A stretch of 64,000 bases of DNA from Rostratula benghalensis. Taxonomy: Eukaryota > Chordata > Aves > Charadriiformes > Rostratulidae. Both the position numbers and the translations under genes were made by a program. The notes beneath the pieces are model-generated. The model was given only the letters and a program-made list of their open reading frames with translations, had not been told where the DNA came from and ran no database searches. Shown piece after piece: positions 1-13,744 of this stretch. The stretch lies in contig VXAI01000013.1 in the NCBI GenBank assembly GCA_013399305.1, forward strand, positions 6,775,481-6,839,480. The letters are read 5' to 3'. Every line of letters begins with the position of its first letter. The first letter of the stretch is position 1.

Positions 1-2563
1 GAAGTATTCACTCAGTTCAGTTGTAGTCATGACTAACAAAGGGGCTCACTGAACAGCCAGTGGTCCCCTTATGAACAGATGGCAGAAACTGATGCTGTTA
101 GCGTCAGACCACCCATTAAACTCTGGTGAGCTATTTCTGCATCCATCCCTGTAGAATATCACTTCTCAATGCACTCATTTAACTATGCATGAGAAAATTG
201 AAAGCAACTGCAGGAGAAGCTGTTTTTTTTTCCCTTTCATCATTCGAGCTTCAGATATGCTAAGAGACTGTACCATCCACTGGTAGAAGTGAAAAATTCA
301 GTTGGATGCAAGAACTTAAGGAGAACTGTATCTAGCATCTTATTAAGGTTATAAATAAATGTATCATCCAAGTAGAGGATAAAATTTTTGTTGCTAAACA
401 GTATATTTGAAGATAGCTGAATACCTCGGCTTATTTTCCAATAGAGAAGACAGACCTATGGCTTTTCACGGAAACAAAAAACTGTTGTAGTGTCCACTGC
501 CAAGGCCTGTGATTAGAAAATTAAATCCTTGCTTGTTCATTTTTCCCAAACGTTTGGGTTTTTTTGGTTTTTTGTTTTTTTTTTAGTAAAATTTCTGCAT
601 GCCTCTGCACTTCGAGTTAGATGTTTCCTTTCAACGATTATTTATTTCTACAATACAGGCTCTGTAAAAACCTGCTGCCAGAGAACTGGTCCGCAGTAAG
701 TTAATCATGCACATTATACTGCAGTTACACTATGACCCTGTCTGCTTTTTCACCTTGTCAAAAGTGATTTAAATTTTTGCCTTACACTTACCAGTAGTTG
801 GGCTTGATTTCCTTGTGAAATTTTCACTCATATCTGGTCATTCCCTGAAGTAGCTACATATTTGTTTAATGCTTTCTTGGCATATGGATTACCTCCTAAA
901 CTGACAAGCTCTTAAGCACTCATGGTCTGGGTTTTAGAATTCCTTGCCAAAAATATATCAAAACATTGACTCCTTCTTATCACGAAGAGGAAATGCTACT
1001 TCCTCAAGAATCATTCAGATTGGCTTTAACTGCATATTCTTGGTATATTTTGAAATAAGATGTTTTATCAAACAGTATATTGTCTAACTTAGTTGTGACA
1101 GCATCTATAATGAAAAATGATGGCAGATACTTTAAAAGGAACAGACCGTATTGTAGACGACTTTCACACAATATGTTGTGTACTGTGGCATGCGTGTCAT
1201 TGAATTTTGAGCAAGCTAGAAGAATGTGACTGAAATAGCAAAGATTTACAAAATTTTCTTTAGAAATTCTGTGAATGAAGAGAATGGAGAACTTTTTACC
1301 ACACTGAACAGAGAATGTGATTCACATACAAGTTAAAATGGGAGTCAGCAGTCACAAGTAAAAGAACGTACCCAATTCTGTAGTCAGTTTTTAAGGAAAT
1401 CTACAGGAAGCCAGATTGGGAAACAGCATTTCAGATGATTATTACAGAAATTAATTTATGGGTTAGCCTACAAGTAGATACTGAAGAAATTACTTTCCAC
1501 AGGTTTATTGACATCAAGTGGGGATGGCTTCCATAGGAAAGCTTTATGTTCGTGCTAAACACTTACGGAACAGCTACCTACAGGATAAATCAGGTTGCAT
1601 TAACAAAAGTAGAGCTTTTTTTCCGCAAGACTGAGTATTTAAAGGTGTATGTAACCTGTAGGCCATCCAGGCAGCTAATGTCTGTACCAAGAAGGCTATT
1701 GAGCCATATTGCCACTTGTTCTGGACCTGTGACCCTGGGTTTCCTCTGCACAGAAAAGAAGTGGAAGCAGGAAGAACAGTAAGGAAGGTTATGAGAACAG
1801 TGCATGCCCACATCCTGTGCTGTTGTGTATCTGGGACAACTGAGAAATCTTCAGGTCAAAGGCCACCTCAATATGGTCTTGGGGTTCTCTTAATGGTTCT
1901 TATTTTGCTTAGCTGAGCTTGTAAGTATAACTTAAATTAACCAAAAATTTAATATGCTACATGATCTTTTATCAACAGGACAAAACCAGTTCTTTTTTAT
2001 GAAACTGAGAGAATTCTGGAGAACCATGTAATTTGGTGGCTCCAAATATCATCTTCAGACACCCATGTTATTCAAATACTGGATTTGTTTCTGAATGTGC
2101 AAAGAATCTGTGCCTTAAAACATCCAAAATTTTCCATAGACACCGGAGAGATTTTGTTAGGAAATACTAATGCCATTTAGGTGTTAGAGAACTGGCTAGT
2201 TGTTTTTTGGATTGTATTGTTTTAAGTACATGCTCACAAGGTCTCAACCTCAGAAAAGACTATAAAACCCAAAATATTTAGAATTATGTGTGTGTCTTCA
2301 TTGGTAAATTATTATTTCATTATCCCAGCCTGTGGAAGCCGCCAGTTCATATTTCCACATTATTTGATAATCCACAATAATCAGTCCAGTCTGCAATGTG
2401 CAATTAACACAGATAATGACATATAGTTTCTCACTGCAATGTCACTGGTTGCTCTGGTGTGAGTGTCTTTGCATTTTCACTACTGAAAAGGCTAGAATGT
2501 GCGGAAATTATGTTTATTTGTATTAGTAAGACAGTGTTTCCATATTCTAATAGGTAGGTCATT
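1..2563. other. AT-rich non-coding stretch, nothing recognised
   Basis: I see no repeat family, RNA gene or coding exon here. It contains short homopolymer runs (for example T-rich around 560-582) and small open frames of under 90 codons between 1546 and 1916. These overlap on both strands and have no recognisable domain. The stretch is probably intronic or intergenic. Confidence 0.6.
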
Positions 2564-2850
2564 TCATAGAATCATATAATCATTCAGGTTGGAAGAGACC
2601 CTTGGGGTCACAGAGTCCAGCCATCAGCCCTACTCTACAAATTCCTCCCCTATACCATATCCCCCAACACCACATCTAAATGATGCTTAAATGCATTCAG
2701 GGATGGGGACTCAACCACCTCCCTGGGCAGCCTATTCCAGTGTCTGACCACTCTTTCTGTGAAAAACTCTTTCCTAATGTTCAGCCTAAACCTACCCTGT
2801 TGCAGCTTAAAGCCATTCCCTCTCGTTCTATCCCTAATTACCGCTTATGG
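2564..2850 (-). mobile_element. CR1 LINE 3' end, 5'-truncated (copy A)
   Basis: Read on the minus strand this is the 3' untranslated end of a CR1 retrotransposon. The tail has two octamer-like units (TCATAGAATCATATAATC on the plus strand), followed by the GGTTGGAAGAGACCCTTGGGG block. Further in are the usual phrases on a valid but defeated dominant copy: CCACCTCCCTGGGCAGCC and CTCTTTCCTAATGTTCAGCC. CR1 copies are typically 5'-truncated, which fits a length of about 290 bp. The 'ggggtcacagagtccagcc' wording and the ATTATATG octamer mark a subfamily shared with the fragment at 19449-19638, which lies in the opposite orientation. No coding capacity remains. Confidence 0.93.
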
Positions 2851-5529
2851 CTAATTAATTATTTATGTGGATATATGGAATTTAATTTAAGTCTCTGTTT
2901 GTTTTTTTGTTTAAAAAAATGGTATTTCTACAAGATGGATCAGATTTGACATGAAATTTCTACACATACCCTCTTGGAAGGATTAATTAATATAGTTAAC
3001 AAATTTTGACAGGGGGTATGAATCATAATGTTTCCCCTTGATATCTCCCCCTGATGAGTTTATAAGGCTCATTCTCCATTTTGACCACACTTCTGAATTC
3101 CTAACTGGGATATTTCTCTTGCTGTGCATCGTATGAGGGCCCATAAGTCACAGGTCAGGCAGTTTTCAGTATTATAAATTCCTTTGCACATCTAGGGTTA
3201 GTCTAGTCGAAGTCTACAGCTCTCTGTAGTTTTGAAAACACATTGACAATATTACAGCTTTAAATTCACTTTTAGGATATAATGCTCTGTTCGTGCAATG
3301 TGTGTACTTTCACAGGATTATACGACCAATTATGACTCCTGGATTTAAATAAGCACACAACTTAATGCAAGCAGCTTTTTTATCTATTGAGAATGTTGAC
3401 ATCAGATAATTACTTATCAGTAAACTTTAATGTCTTTATGTATGCATGCTCATCCCCCCTTCAATAGTCAAAGTGAATGTAGCCAATCCAATTCTTCACA
3501 AGTAACAATGTAGAAATAAGCCAGACTGATAGGAAAGCTTGGGTTCCAACTTTTGAATGTAGGATCCCTATCTGTAAAGCCTTTTAGAATATTATTGATA
3601 ATTCTGCTTTATATCTTGTTTCTCTTCACATACCCTTTCAATCAGCTGGATAGTAAACATCAACAGCTAAGACTTAGTTCAAAACTATAATTTTATCGTA
3701 GTATATGAACAAGTTGATATAAAGCTGACATCATAAACAGGATTTATTTACCTGTACAGATTACAGGAGCATCCGTCTAGACTTGGTAGCTTTTTTAAAG
3801 TTAAGCATGGTAATCACAAAATTAAAATTAAACTACTGCGATCCATTACCCTACTCAGAATGTCAAAAGCACATGACATCTGAAATCTAAATACCCTACA
3901 CAAGTAAAAAATTCTGCCCAATTTTCATTTATTACCTCCCTAAATGCTCGTGAAAACAATAGATGAGATAATATATGTAGTCTCTCTCCCTCATCAAGGT
4001 GCACTGCAAAAGCATTTCTCTTTCAAATTGAATCGCTATGCTATTAAAGCTCATATTGATATAAAGTGAATACATAGGAGACAAGCAGCCTCAGTTCCAT
4101 AACTAACAGAAAAATCAAAAAGTCGTCAAACATATCTTTTGAGAAGAAAAATGAAAGATTCTACTGGAAAGTACAAGATCCTGATTTTGTGTCTCATTTG
4201 AGTATTATTCATGATACCTAAATTTACCCCAGAAGACATGGTTGGAATCAACAAACAGGTAACAAGGTTGGGCTGCTCTCCAGAATTTTTGAACTATTTT
4301 GATGAAAGCTGCCAGATATTTCCAGCGTTTCAAAACAAACAAGAAATATGGGAGGTGATTTGACATGTTACTAAATCTGTGGAAGTGAGATGCTTTTCTG
4401 ACAAATATTTACTGGTCATTGCAACATAATGGAAAAGGTTTCAGCATAGCATTTTCAGAAACCAGTTCTGTTATTCCCTGCTTCTACCCAGCCCACACCC
4501 CTGCCAAATGATCAAAGTACATATCAGGATATTAGTCCCTTCATAAATTTTTCTTGGTGGAAAGTTTACACCATTAAAGACAATGCCATTAACTGTACTT
4601 AGTCTAAGAGTACACTGTAGTTCTTTAGAGTTACATCTAATGTATGCTGCTCTTTTACATAATAGCAAAAGTGAGGCATCAGATGCTCATGCTCTACCCC
4701 CACCATGGATGACATTTTGATAGAAATGAAAGGCAGCAGCCCATTTTAGAGCAGGAGAGGAACAGTCACAAGTGGTACATCTGCAGAAGTGTTTTAATCT
4801 TGTAAAACACAACCCTACTGAGTCTATCTTCCTTGTCTCTGCTCTGTTAAGAGCCTGCTTGTCCTGCTACCTCCTTTAATAAGTAGCAGTCCGATCTTCT
4901 GATGTTTAAACCTACATATTACTCACAGCCAGACTTGCTTCTTTCATGCACTCACACAGGCCCGCAAGCTAATTGAAAAACTGTGCTGTTAACAAACACT
5001 CAGAGTCAAAACTACAAATTCAGTCTAGGATCTGCGTTTTGATCAGGTATGCCTTTCCATTTCTAACAGAAAACAATTAATTGGTAACTGAACACACTTC
5101 CAACTTGATTCCAACTTGATTATATACTTACATATTGTGATAAGAAAACTTGGAAATACTACAACAGATTCCTTTTCTAGTCCTGCAAAATTCAAATAAC
5201 TTTTTAGAACTGAAACATGGATGAATGACATCATGGGAACACTGGTCTTGCCAGACACCACCACTTCAGCAGAGTTGCCTTTGGTACTTTTACCAGGAGA
5301 AATGTCTTACTGGTCCAAAGCAGAAGAAGACTAAAGAGATTTCACAAAGTCATCTATCAATATGCAGTCTTTAAATTTTAGTAGTTTAAAATGTTTTAAA
5401 TATCTGAAGTCTTCTCAAAAACAATGTAAAAATGCTGGACTGAGAGGAAACTGATATAGAGGTATAAGGAAGTGAGTGGCAAAAGAAGAAACAAACTGGT
5501 TTTTTTGCCCTGGTTTTATAATGGATTTT
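2851..5529. other. AT-rich non-coding stretch, nothing recognised
   Basis: No repeat family, RNA gene or coding exon was recognised. A short direct duplication (TCCAACTTGAT twice) lies near 5099-5120. Open frames on the minus strand near 4471-4668 and 5043-5264 are short and have no domain signature. Confidence 0.6.
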
Positions 5530-5612
5530 CACAGAATAGAATCACAGAATTGTCAGGTTGGAAGGGACCTTGAAGATCATCAAGTCCAATTATTAACCTA
5601 ACATTAAAGGCA
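5530..5612 (-). mobile_element. Short CR1 LINE 3' tail
   Basis: The plus strand shows ACAGAATAGAATCACAGAAT, then GGTTGGAAGGGACCTTGAAG and ATCATCAAGTCCAATTATTAACC. This is the reverse complement of a CR1 3' end of the subfamily that continues 'taaccctagcactg'. Only about 80 bp can be followed before the match decays. The right boundary is approximate. Confidence 0.85.
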
Positions 5613-8600
5613 CATGGGACTAGTGTTGTCATATCAGACCTCAGCAGCAAGAGATATTTTCAGAGCAGACTCGTCCTACTGTGACGTGAAATGATTGCTT
5701 CCAAAAGATATTGATAAATAGAGCTACATAAAATAAAATCTTCCTAATGAATCTAAATGAAACTTTTATGTAGTTTCAAAAATTTAAATTAACTTAGGTT
5801 TCAACCTGAAATATTATTTTCTGTTTAGATCAGTAAATGATGCAACGATTAAAAAATGCTGAATGTGTAAATATTTTTTTACTAGTTTGACTGTCTGAAT
5901 GCTGGAAACTTTGCTAAAAGAAGATACTTCTGTCATTTTTTTATACCAGTTTTAAAAAGTCAAACCAGGAAAGTGAAGTTTTAGAAATGTATTTTACTAT
6001 TTGCTTGAATATGAAAATGGAAACCACACTCTTCAACCTTTTTAGGCTCTTTTCAGGCTCTTCAGTAAGTGATGAAAAACAACAGAAAGAACAAGGCAAC
6101 CCAAGAAGAGAAGGGAGAATACTTTTGTCCCCCAATCTGGACATTTTCTCAAATTTATCAATCTGTAATTTTCAAACTTTTACCATCCTTTGCCATATGT
6201 ATTTACAGATAAATTCACTTTCATCACTATTCTTTTTACTGCACGGTAAGAATGCTTAATATTTTAATATATTTTTTTTCTCTTCTTTTTAGTCTGACAG
6301 GTATCCTATCTGCTGCATGCAACTATTATCATCCCTTAGTTTAGCAATCTGCCTCCTTCTAAAGGACTGTTTTCCCTGTGAACAGATGTATAAAACTTAT
6401 GATGCCTCCCAGAAAATAGAACAAAGCAGTCCATTTTTATTAGTAAAGCATCATCATCATTCTCATAAAACAGCCCTTTCTACATGGAAACTTTGTACCT
6501 TATTTTGAAAGGGTGTTTTCCTTGGCAGATGCTAAATATGAGACAATGAAGTACTTATTTTGTTAAAATAAATTAATAGGAATGGAGCAGTGAGAGTTTG
6601 CATGTATTCTTAATTTTTAGATTGCCAGTCTGCAGCAATGCTGGAGTTGGGTGCTGCAGACAAAGATAGGTAGTATCGTAGAGAACAAACCCAGATGTTC
6701 CCTTTGTGTCTCTTTTGCCTTTATTCTCAGAGCATTATAGGACTTGTGTTCAGTCTGCAATTTTCAGCAAATCATTTGCACATCAACACTGTTAACCATC
6801 AGATACACTGTGACAATTGCTGAAGTCCTATTTTTGGGAAAACACATTTTTCTCCCCTCCACATGCAAACATTTCCACATATGCTTTGGCTGTCACATTT
6901 ACAAAAAATACCAGTTAATGTAAAATTACCATATGTTCCTGACAGGATGGAATCCTTCTTAGTGATTTTTCAGCAGATTCTTAATTTCTGATATTTAAAT
7001 ACAAATAATATATATGATAAACAAGAGAAGTTTTATCAGTTGTGTCAGGTAGTTATTAACCTCAGACGTCATCCCTAATAATAAACAGCAACGAAGTTCA
7101 TTTGTGAATTGGCCATTGGAATAAAATAGGGTATATCTGGATATTCCAATACATGAAACCCTATGATTCCATTGGTTGTATTCTAAATGCACTGAATCTG
7201 AATATTCTTTTTTCTAGGTACACTCTGCTTGAATTTGCAGCCTGGAATCAGAAGGAAATCATATAGTAACACCAGGGACTGAATCCATTGCACGAGTCTT
7301 TACTTCTCAGCAAGGAAATTTTAGAAGTGCTTATTATAAGGTAGAAAAAACAATTTTTCAGTTCATAAGAGCCATAAACAATTTAAAGGTGCTGTTGAAT
7401 GTCATTAGTCTGTGAAGTTGTCATTAACAAATTAGTTGAGCACCCAAGAAGCTGCTATCTTGTTAAAAACCTCTGATTCTTGTAAGACACATTAAGAAGT
7501 CACAAATGGCACGTTAACTAATGTTAGCAGTCAAGTGTCCACCTGAAATTTTGTCTGTACAGTTATGACACATTCTAGCTGTCACCTAGTGGACAAGCTG
7601 ATGCTTGGGTGCAGGGAGAGGTTGCATGCAAGTTCAAGTGCGCAAAGGGATCTTCAAAGAGTGACACCTCATTTATCATACAGTGTCATGTCCATGACTA
7701 ATGCTCAAACAGTAACAGATTACAGATACTACAGATAGACCAGCTCCTGAATCTATTCTTAAAATTCCAGTACAAATCATTTTTTACTCAGGACAGAAAA
7801 TGTAAAACACCACACTGTATTTTACCAATTTGGTAATACATCCTTGGAAGAACCATGCCTAGCTGTGCTTACCCATCCCTTCTCTCCTCCTCCAACCTCC
7901 CTTGCCTGCCCCAAGGAAGGTAAAAAATTTAAAATTATGTTTTACATAGGAAATTTTGTTAGTTTTCACTCACATGAAGCACCACGTGAAAGCCATGTCC
8001 TGCTTCTAAGCAGAATCTAATTATCAGGTCCTTTCTTGCTATCAGTAGCAGCAGCAACAGCTTCAAGCTTGGCTTTATAGCTCTTCTTTCCCAAATCACC
8101 CAAAACACAAAGAAGGTACAAAGACAGAGGGAACAGAGAAGCAGCAGTTCTTTGGTGCTGACAGCAAAGGAAAAAGGGAAGAAAATGGAAAAAAAAAACA
8201 AAACCAAAACCAAAAAACTGCAGTTAGAAGTTAGTATTGTTGCTAAATGATACTAGCCTTTCTGTCTAGCTGAACCCTGTCTTCCATCCCCCTGGAATCC
8301 TGATGTCTCTCATCACTTAGTAAGGTAAATGGTTTTTATTAATCAAGTAGACTAATTTGCTTACTATTACTTGCTTTACTTGTTACACATAATCTTATAC
8401 CAAGTTGTTCTGAAAAGAGTCAGCAGGATCATTTGTCATTCTCTAGCCACATACAAAAAGGAAAGGAAGCTAAAGTAGAGGAAGATTTGATTGACTTAAT
8501 GAGAATGGAAAAAGGTGTAGCTTTACTGAGGTCTCTGAAGCAGACATGCCGTGTCTGCTTACAGCGAACATGGCTGGTTTGGACACTTTTGCTCTTGTTA

Positions 8601-11600
8601 ATGAAAAAAGAATAACTGTTCTATGTCTGAGTAGGGCAATATTCAGGGATCATTTACTGCTTCAAATATGGTCTTTTCCCTTGAAACTCAAAATATTACT
8701 GTAAAAAAGTTCCTTCTGAAAACAACATTGCAAGATAGCAGTTTGATATATCCCTGGTGAATCAAAAATGCAAATCGGAATATTCATCAGCGAGCTTCAC
8801 TGTAGTACTTTTTTATTAAAAAAAAAAAAAAGGCAAACAAAACATGATTCTTGAGTAAGTAAAATAATGACTGAATATTATCATTCCTTTGTAATTATTG
8901 ATATGTGATTGCTAAATTCTAAGGTGCCATCAACAGACGTTAAAAAGGATGTTCTTTGTAACAAAAAGAGCTTCCTAGTGCTCATTTTGTTGTTTCAGAA
9001 TTAATTCCAGAAGTAAGGCTCTTAATTAACTGTACCACTTGGGAATCTGTTCTGCTTCAAAAACATTTCTGATCCCATAAAATGCAGATGATCTTCCCAC
9101 AGCTTTGTTGATTCTTCATTTATCTGGTTGTAATGCAACAGATGAGAGTGGAGGCTTCTGTATGGAGCAGTTCTGACCGGGCTGAAATGACAAGAGAGAC
9201 AAGGTGACAGCGGTCCATCACCATTAGTATTACTGTAGCTTACAGGTGTATGCAACTGCCTCTAAACCCCAGTCACCCCAGGCTTTAACACAGGAGGTCC
9301 AATGGTCTAAGTCACTGTTGGCCTGCTCTGTTTTCTGTCTGAAGTAATTTCCAGTTTGTTATTGGTCATTAACGGCTGACAGGAGACAGTAACCTTTAAG
9401 TTATTGGGCAGTTATAAGCAGCAGAACTTATTTCTTCTAAATTGTTAGCACATCTGAAATAGATGCCATGTCGTAATTAATATAACAGTAATGACACCTC
9501 TCCAGGGCATTCCAAAACAGCATATTCAAAGTTCACATTGTTTAATGGAACAATTAATGCAATAATTTTGACTCTAATATATCTTCACTTGTAAATCATC
9601 AAGCCATTAACCTTAATAAAGCCAACCTGCTGTCATTTATCATGCTCATCTAAATTGCTCGATACTGCAATAACAGAATACTTCACAGTAAGAAACATTT
9701 GAATGCCCCAGTGAAACCTGATAAATACAGCAACCTTTTAATGTACTGGGAGTATTTTGTAAAGAGCAAAGGCAAACTGGAAAGATACTAGAAAGAAAAC
9801 TGGGCCAAAAATGCAGGCACCATTAAACATAACAGAATGGAAGGAGCTGATGGCACACATAGTCCCTGCATTATAACCAAAATCAGACATGTAAAGAGCA
9901 GGGTAGGAAAACAGAACATCTTGGCACAAAAAAATAAGCTAAACCAAATAGCTAGGGAGTGCAGACAATATGCATAAGTATCCCCTTGTGACTGAGCCAA
10001 ACAGCCACAAAGTTTAGCTGGGGCATACTGTTAGTCACATTATAAAGCAATATGAAGCAAAGCTAGGGAATGCTCAGCAAGATGAGGTAGTAGATGAGAG
10101 GTGCAATTTTATTTACCCATGAGAATCAGTCCTATTACAGTAATTTGTGAGAATTTTGCCCAGAAAATTTTGGTTAGAAAAACTATATCGCTTAATTGTA
10201 AGGCAGATACCACCTTAACTCTTACCAGGTCAAACTCTCTTCCCTACTGAAAATGCTTAATTACAGTGCAGATTCTCTATTTTTCTATTTCAGTTGCTTT
10301 CTTAATGACGAGCCAACTCTTAATGCATTTTGTTTGCCAATAATTTTTGATTTATATATTCAAAAATTACTAAATAGCTCCCAAATGAAATAACAAAAAA
10401 GAGTCGCAACACATAAGGATAGTCATTAGAAGTTATCGTACAATGTGGATGGGTGAAAGAGGAACTTGAATCCAGTGAGCAATTTAGGTACTGTTTAACA
10501 GCATCATAAGTAATAATTTCAGAACTAAGTAACCAAAAAATGACAAAGGTGAAAATGACTGCATTCTAGACTATTTCGAGGGGAAAGAAAGCTCTAAAAG
10601 TGAAAGAAAAACACCTTAATCATACTTTTCACTTTACCTCTCCAAATCATCAACTATGAGCATTAGCTCACTTTGTGCTTAAAAAGCTGTACTGGTTATG
10701 CACTAGCCTGTAAGAAAATCTTGAATAACAACTTCTAGAGGACACAGAATACTATTTAAAGTTACTGGCACTGATCAGCAGCTGACATATATCATTGTAG
10801 CTCTGCTTAAATCAACACATCCTAGGTATCTGACTCAGAATTTCCAGAGGGAAATGATCATATATCTATGAGTATCAGCCTGGCATTGTCTCCCAGTTTA
10901 TAGGAAAGGTCTATAATTGGGCAGACTCCCAATTTAGATATTTTAAAGTTTCTAAGGTATTGGCTCAAGTTAAAAGTACAACTGTTACTATCTATAACAG
11001 ACACTTGGCAAACTTACCTCAACAAAAATAGCAGATCTAATATTTCATATGAAATGATGGTTTGCAGTAGTACAAGGTAGAGTAACCCTCATAGTTTAAT
11101 TCCCACGATGGGAGGGAATAGTTTGTTCCAAAGTAACACTTGAGTTGCATTACAGGTAAATTATATGCAATAACTATAAACACAACTTTATTTTAGACCA
11201 CACATTTCACAATATTTCATGTTTTACCCACGTTAATCTTCCACACTAGTTGTGATTTCATTGTTTTATGTTTTAGCTAAATAACAAAAAAAAAAAAATG
11301 TTATTAATAATGTATCTCTATTACCCATAATCATCTAAGTGGACTGTTTGTGTTTTTTTCCCCATGTCTATTATAATCAACAGATACATAGAATTAGCTT
11401 CACAAAATATTGAAAACCTTACTCAAGCATGAACTCCACATGGTAGGATCCAGTGAGGTAACAGAATCAGAAAAAATAACCCTTGGAGGGTTAAAGTCAT
11501 GGGACTTTTGGTTGCATTAGTCAGCTGTATCACCAACTGTGAAGTTCTTCTTTGGTAACGTAACTTCAACTATAAAACAAATTGTTTCAGAAAGTGAGAA

Positions 11601-13576
11601 CACTTCCAACCCTCTTCCCAGTGTCTTTTAGTGTACTCACTGAATTTCAACCAAAGAAGTTTCTCCAGCCCAGCATTGGCTTGGTTACAGCACGGTAATT
11701 ATGTCTGTGCATTTGGCAAAGTCCTGTCACTCTTGCAAGTGAATTTCTGCACTTTCAAGTGCCCATAAAATGAGATCAGAGGCATATTGGACACCTACAC
11801 TCTCCAGTGGGGTAGGATGCTAAATCATCATTGTGAATGTCAGTTTGGCACCATGCAGTACCATGTAGGGGGTCCACCTTGGTCTGGAAAACATCAGGAA
11901 TAACTTGGAGCAGAACTGCCTGCTGTGCTAATGCAAACATTTTGTTTGCTCTGTAGCCAGCTTAGTGAGGATTTCAGCATTGCGTGGTATCAGTCAGTAT
12001 GCATGGGTCCAGACATGCCTGAAACTTCTGGAAACACAACCCATGTCTGTTGACTAGGGCACTGGTCCTGGGCAGAGTGGAATGTGTTCAGGCTGTGAGT
12101 CAGAGACACATGGGACTGGCGAGAGAGCATCAAGACATGGAGAGCTCAGAGCCAAAAGCTCCCAAAGTGTTGCCAGTACCCCTGAACCAGAAAAACAAAG
12201 CTGGGAACCTCCATTTTTCTGAAAGAGTATAAGATCTTCTAAGGGGCTTTTAATTTGACAAGTGAAGTACTTCAATAAATCCATTTCCAAACCTGGTCAA
12301 AACTCAGAAGACCAGAACTATTGATACAAAAACAGAACAGAAAGTCTTGGTCAGGAAATTCTTGGTTTAGGTATACATTTCTGTTCTATGACTGTTGAAT
12401 ACATAGAATGTATTCACTGATAAATATGAGTTCAAAAGAAAAATTAGCAATTTGCAGGTAAGTGCAAAACAACCATAAAATTCAAAGTATAAAGGTGTTA
12501 AAATGGCAAGCCAAAACCAGAAGTTACAGAACAAATATTCAAGGTTTATAAAACATAATAAATGTACATTACAAACCATCCATTTCAAGACATTTTCTAC
12601 TATTTCTTATGTTTATGATGTCAATAGATATTTGTTGTATTCTAATTATTCATGTGCATCAGAGATAAAATTTCACAACAGTGTGGGCAGTATTTAGATG
12701 TGATTTGTTCTAATAGCAATGACTTTGGTACTTTTGTCTTTCTTCTTGTTCACGGCCTGGCAATTTTACTCTTAAGCAATTATTTTGAATCATCCATCAT
12801 TTCCTGTAATTTTGCTCGTATTTATATACGTTTGGTCTTTTCAGGAGCACATGATACTTCTACTAGCATGTGCACACCATGGGAATCTACTGTGATTTAT
12901 GTTTTCCTTTTACTGTGCAACTGTCATTAGTAAACTCATAATTTCAAAATTGTTTCCAGCAGTTCATTAAAATTCCCACATACTAGCCCTCAAATCTAAT
13001 TGTTAAAACGAGGGCTGATACTAAAGATGACTGAGTACACTACTGACAAGTCATTAGATAAAAACACTGCTCATAGTTGTTTCCTCAATGACATTAGAAT
13101 AAAAAAAAAATCTACTTAATTCAGTAGAGTTTAAATACTATGCAGCTATATAAACAGAATGATCAAATGTAAATATAAACACTACACAAAGTTGTAGAAA
13201 AGTGCATTAAATTGTGCATTAAACGTGGAGAGTTTTAAAAGGCAACCCAGAGCAGTGACATCCTCAGAACCTGATGAAGTTCCACTACCGTGAAAGTCCA
13301 TTTATACTTTTGATAAATTTCACTTCTGTGACTATCCCAGAGATCTAAATCTGCTCTTTTTTCATGCTCATGAATGCATTACTTCGCAAGCAGCTTTACT
13401 GTTTTCCTATTTCCCTTGGGAAATTCTTTCCCAGAATGCCTCATTCCTCCTATATTCATCTGTCTCCTTTTAAATATCTCCTTATCATCTTGAATTTGCC
13501 ATCCAGCTGCTCAAATTTTGGAAATCCTACCAACTTCATTTTAATCTACCTTTTTCTTAGAACATGTCTTGCCTTC
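5613..13576. other. Mostly unique AT-rich non-coding sequence with candidate conserved blocks
   Basis: About 8 kb without a repeat I can name and without a supportable exon. It includes a poly-A run at 8818-8831, a C/T-rich patch near 7870-7915, and a stretch around 9420-9680 that reads like conserved regulatory DNA (entered separately). A less AT-rich patch at about 11780-12240 contains small overlapping frames on both strands and no recognised domain. Confidence 0.55.
9420..9680. promoter_or_regulatory. Candidate conserved non-coding element (enhancer-like), unproven
   Basis: The block carries many homeodomain-type cores (GTAATTAATA near 9474, ACAATTAATGCAATAATT near 9551, CCATTAACCTTAATAAAG near 9604). 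At 9630-9644 it has CTGTCATTTATCATG, whose reverse complement contains TGATAAAT directly followed by GACAG. TGATAAAT resembles a PBX-HOX half-composite, and TGACAG is the MEIS/PREP core. There are no repeat signatures or simple-sequence tracts inside. Dense TAAT motifs also occur by chance in AT-rich DNA, so this is a suggestion from texture, not a demonstrated element. Confidence 0.25.
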
Positions 13577-13651
13577 NNNNNNNNNNNNNNNNNNNNNNNN
13601 NNNNNNNNNNNNNNNNNNNNNNNNNNNNNNNNNNNNNNNNNNNNNNNNNNN
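13577..13651. other. Assembly gap (75 N)
   Basis: A run of 75 N directly abuts a pentanucleotide repeat. The missing sequence is probably more of the same tract, and its true length is unknown. Any open frame crossing this point (for example 13364-13873) is an artefact of the N run and the repeat. Confidence 0.99.
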
Positions 13652-13744
13652 TTTCTTTTCTTTTCTTTTCTTTTCTTTTCTTTTCTTTTCTTTTCTTTTC
13701 TTTTCTTTTCTTTTCTTTTCTTTTCTTTTCTTTTCTTTTCTTTC
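13652..13744 (+). repeat. (TTTTC)n pentanucleotide microsatellite
   Basis: About 93 bp of near-perfect TTTTC units, roughly 18 copies, starting at the gap edge and ending at TTTCTATACA. The tract is pure polypyrimidine on the plus strand and polypurine on the minus strand. Translated, it gives a meaningless FFSFL repeat on the plus strand and a KEKKR-type repeat on the minus strand. Confidence 0.98.
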
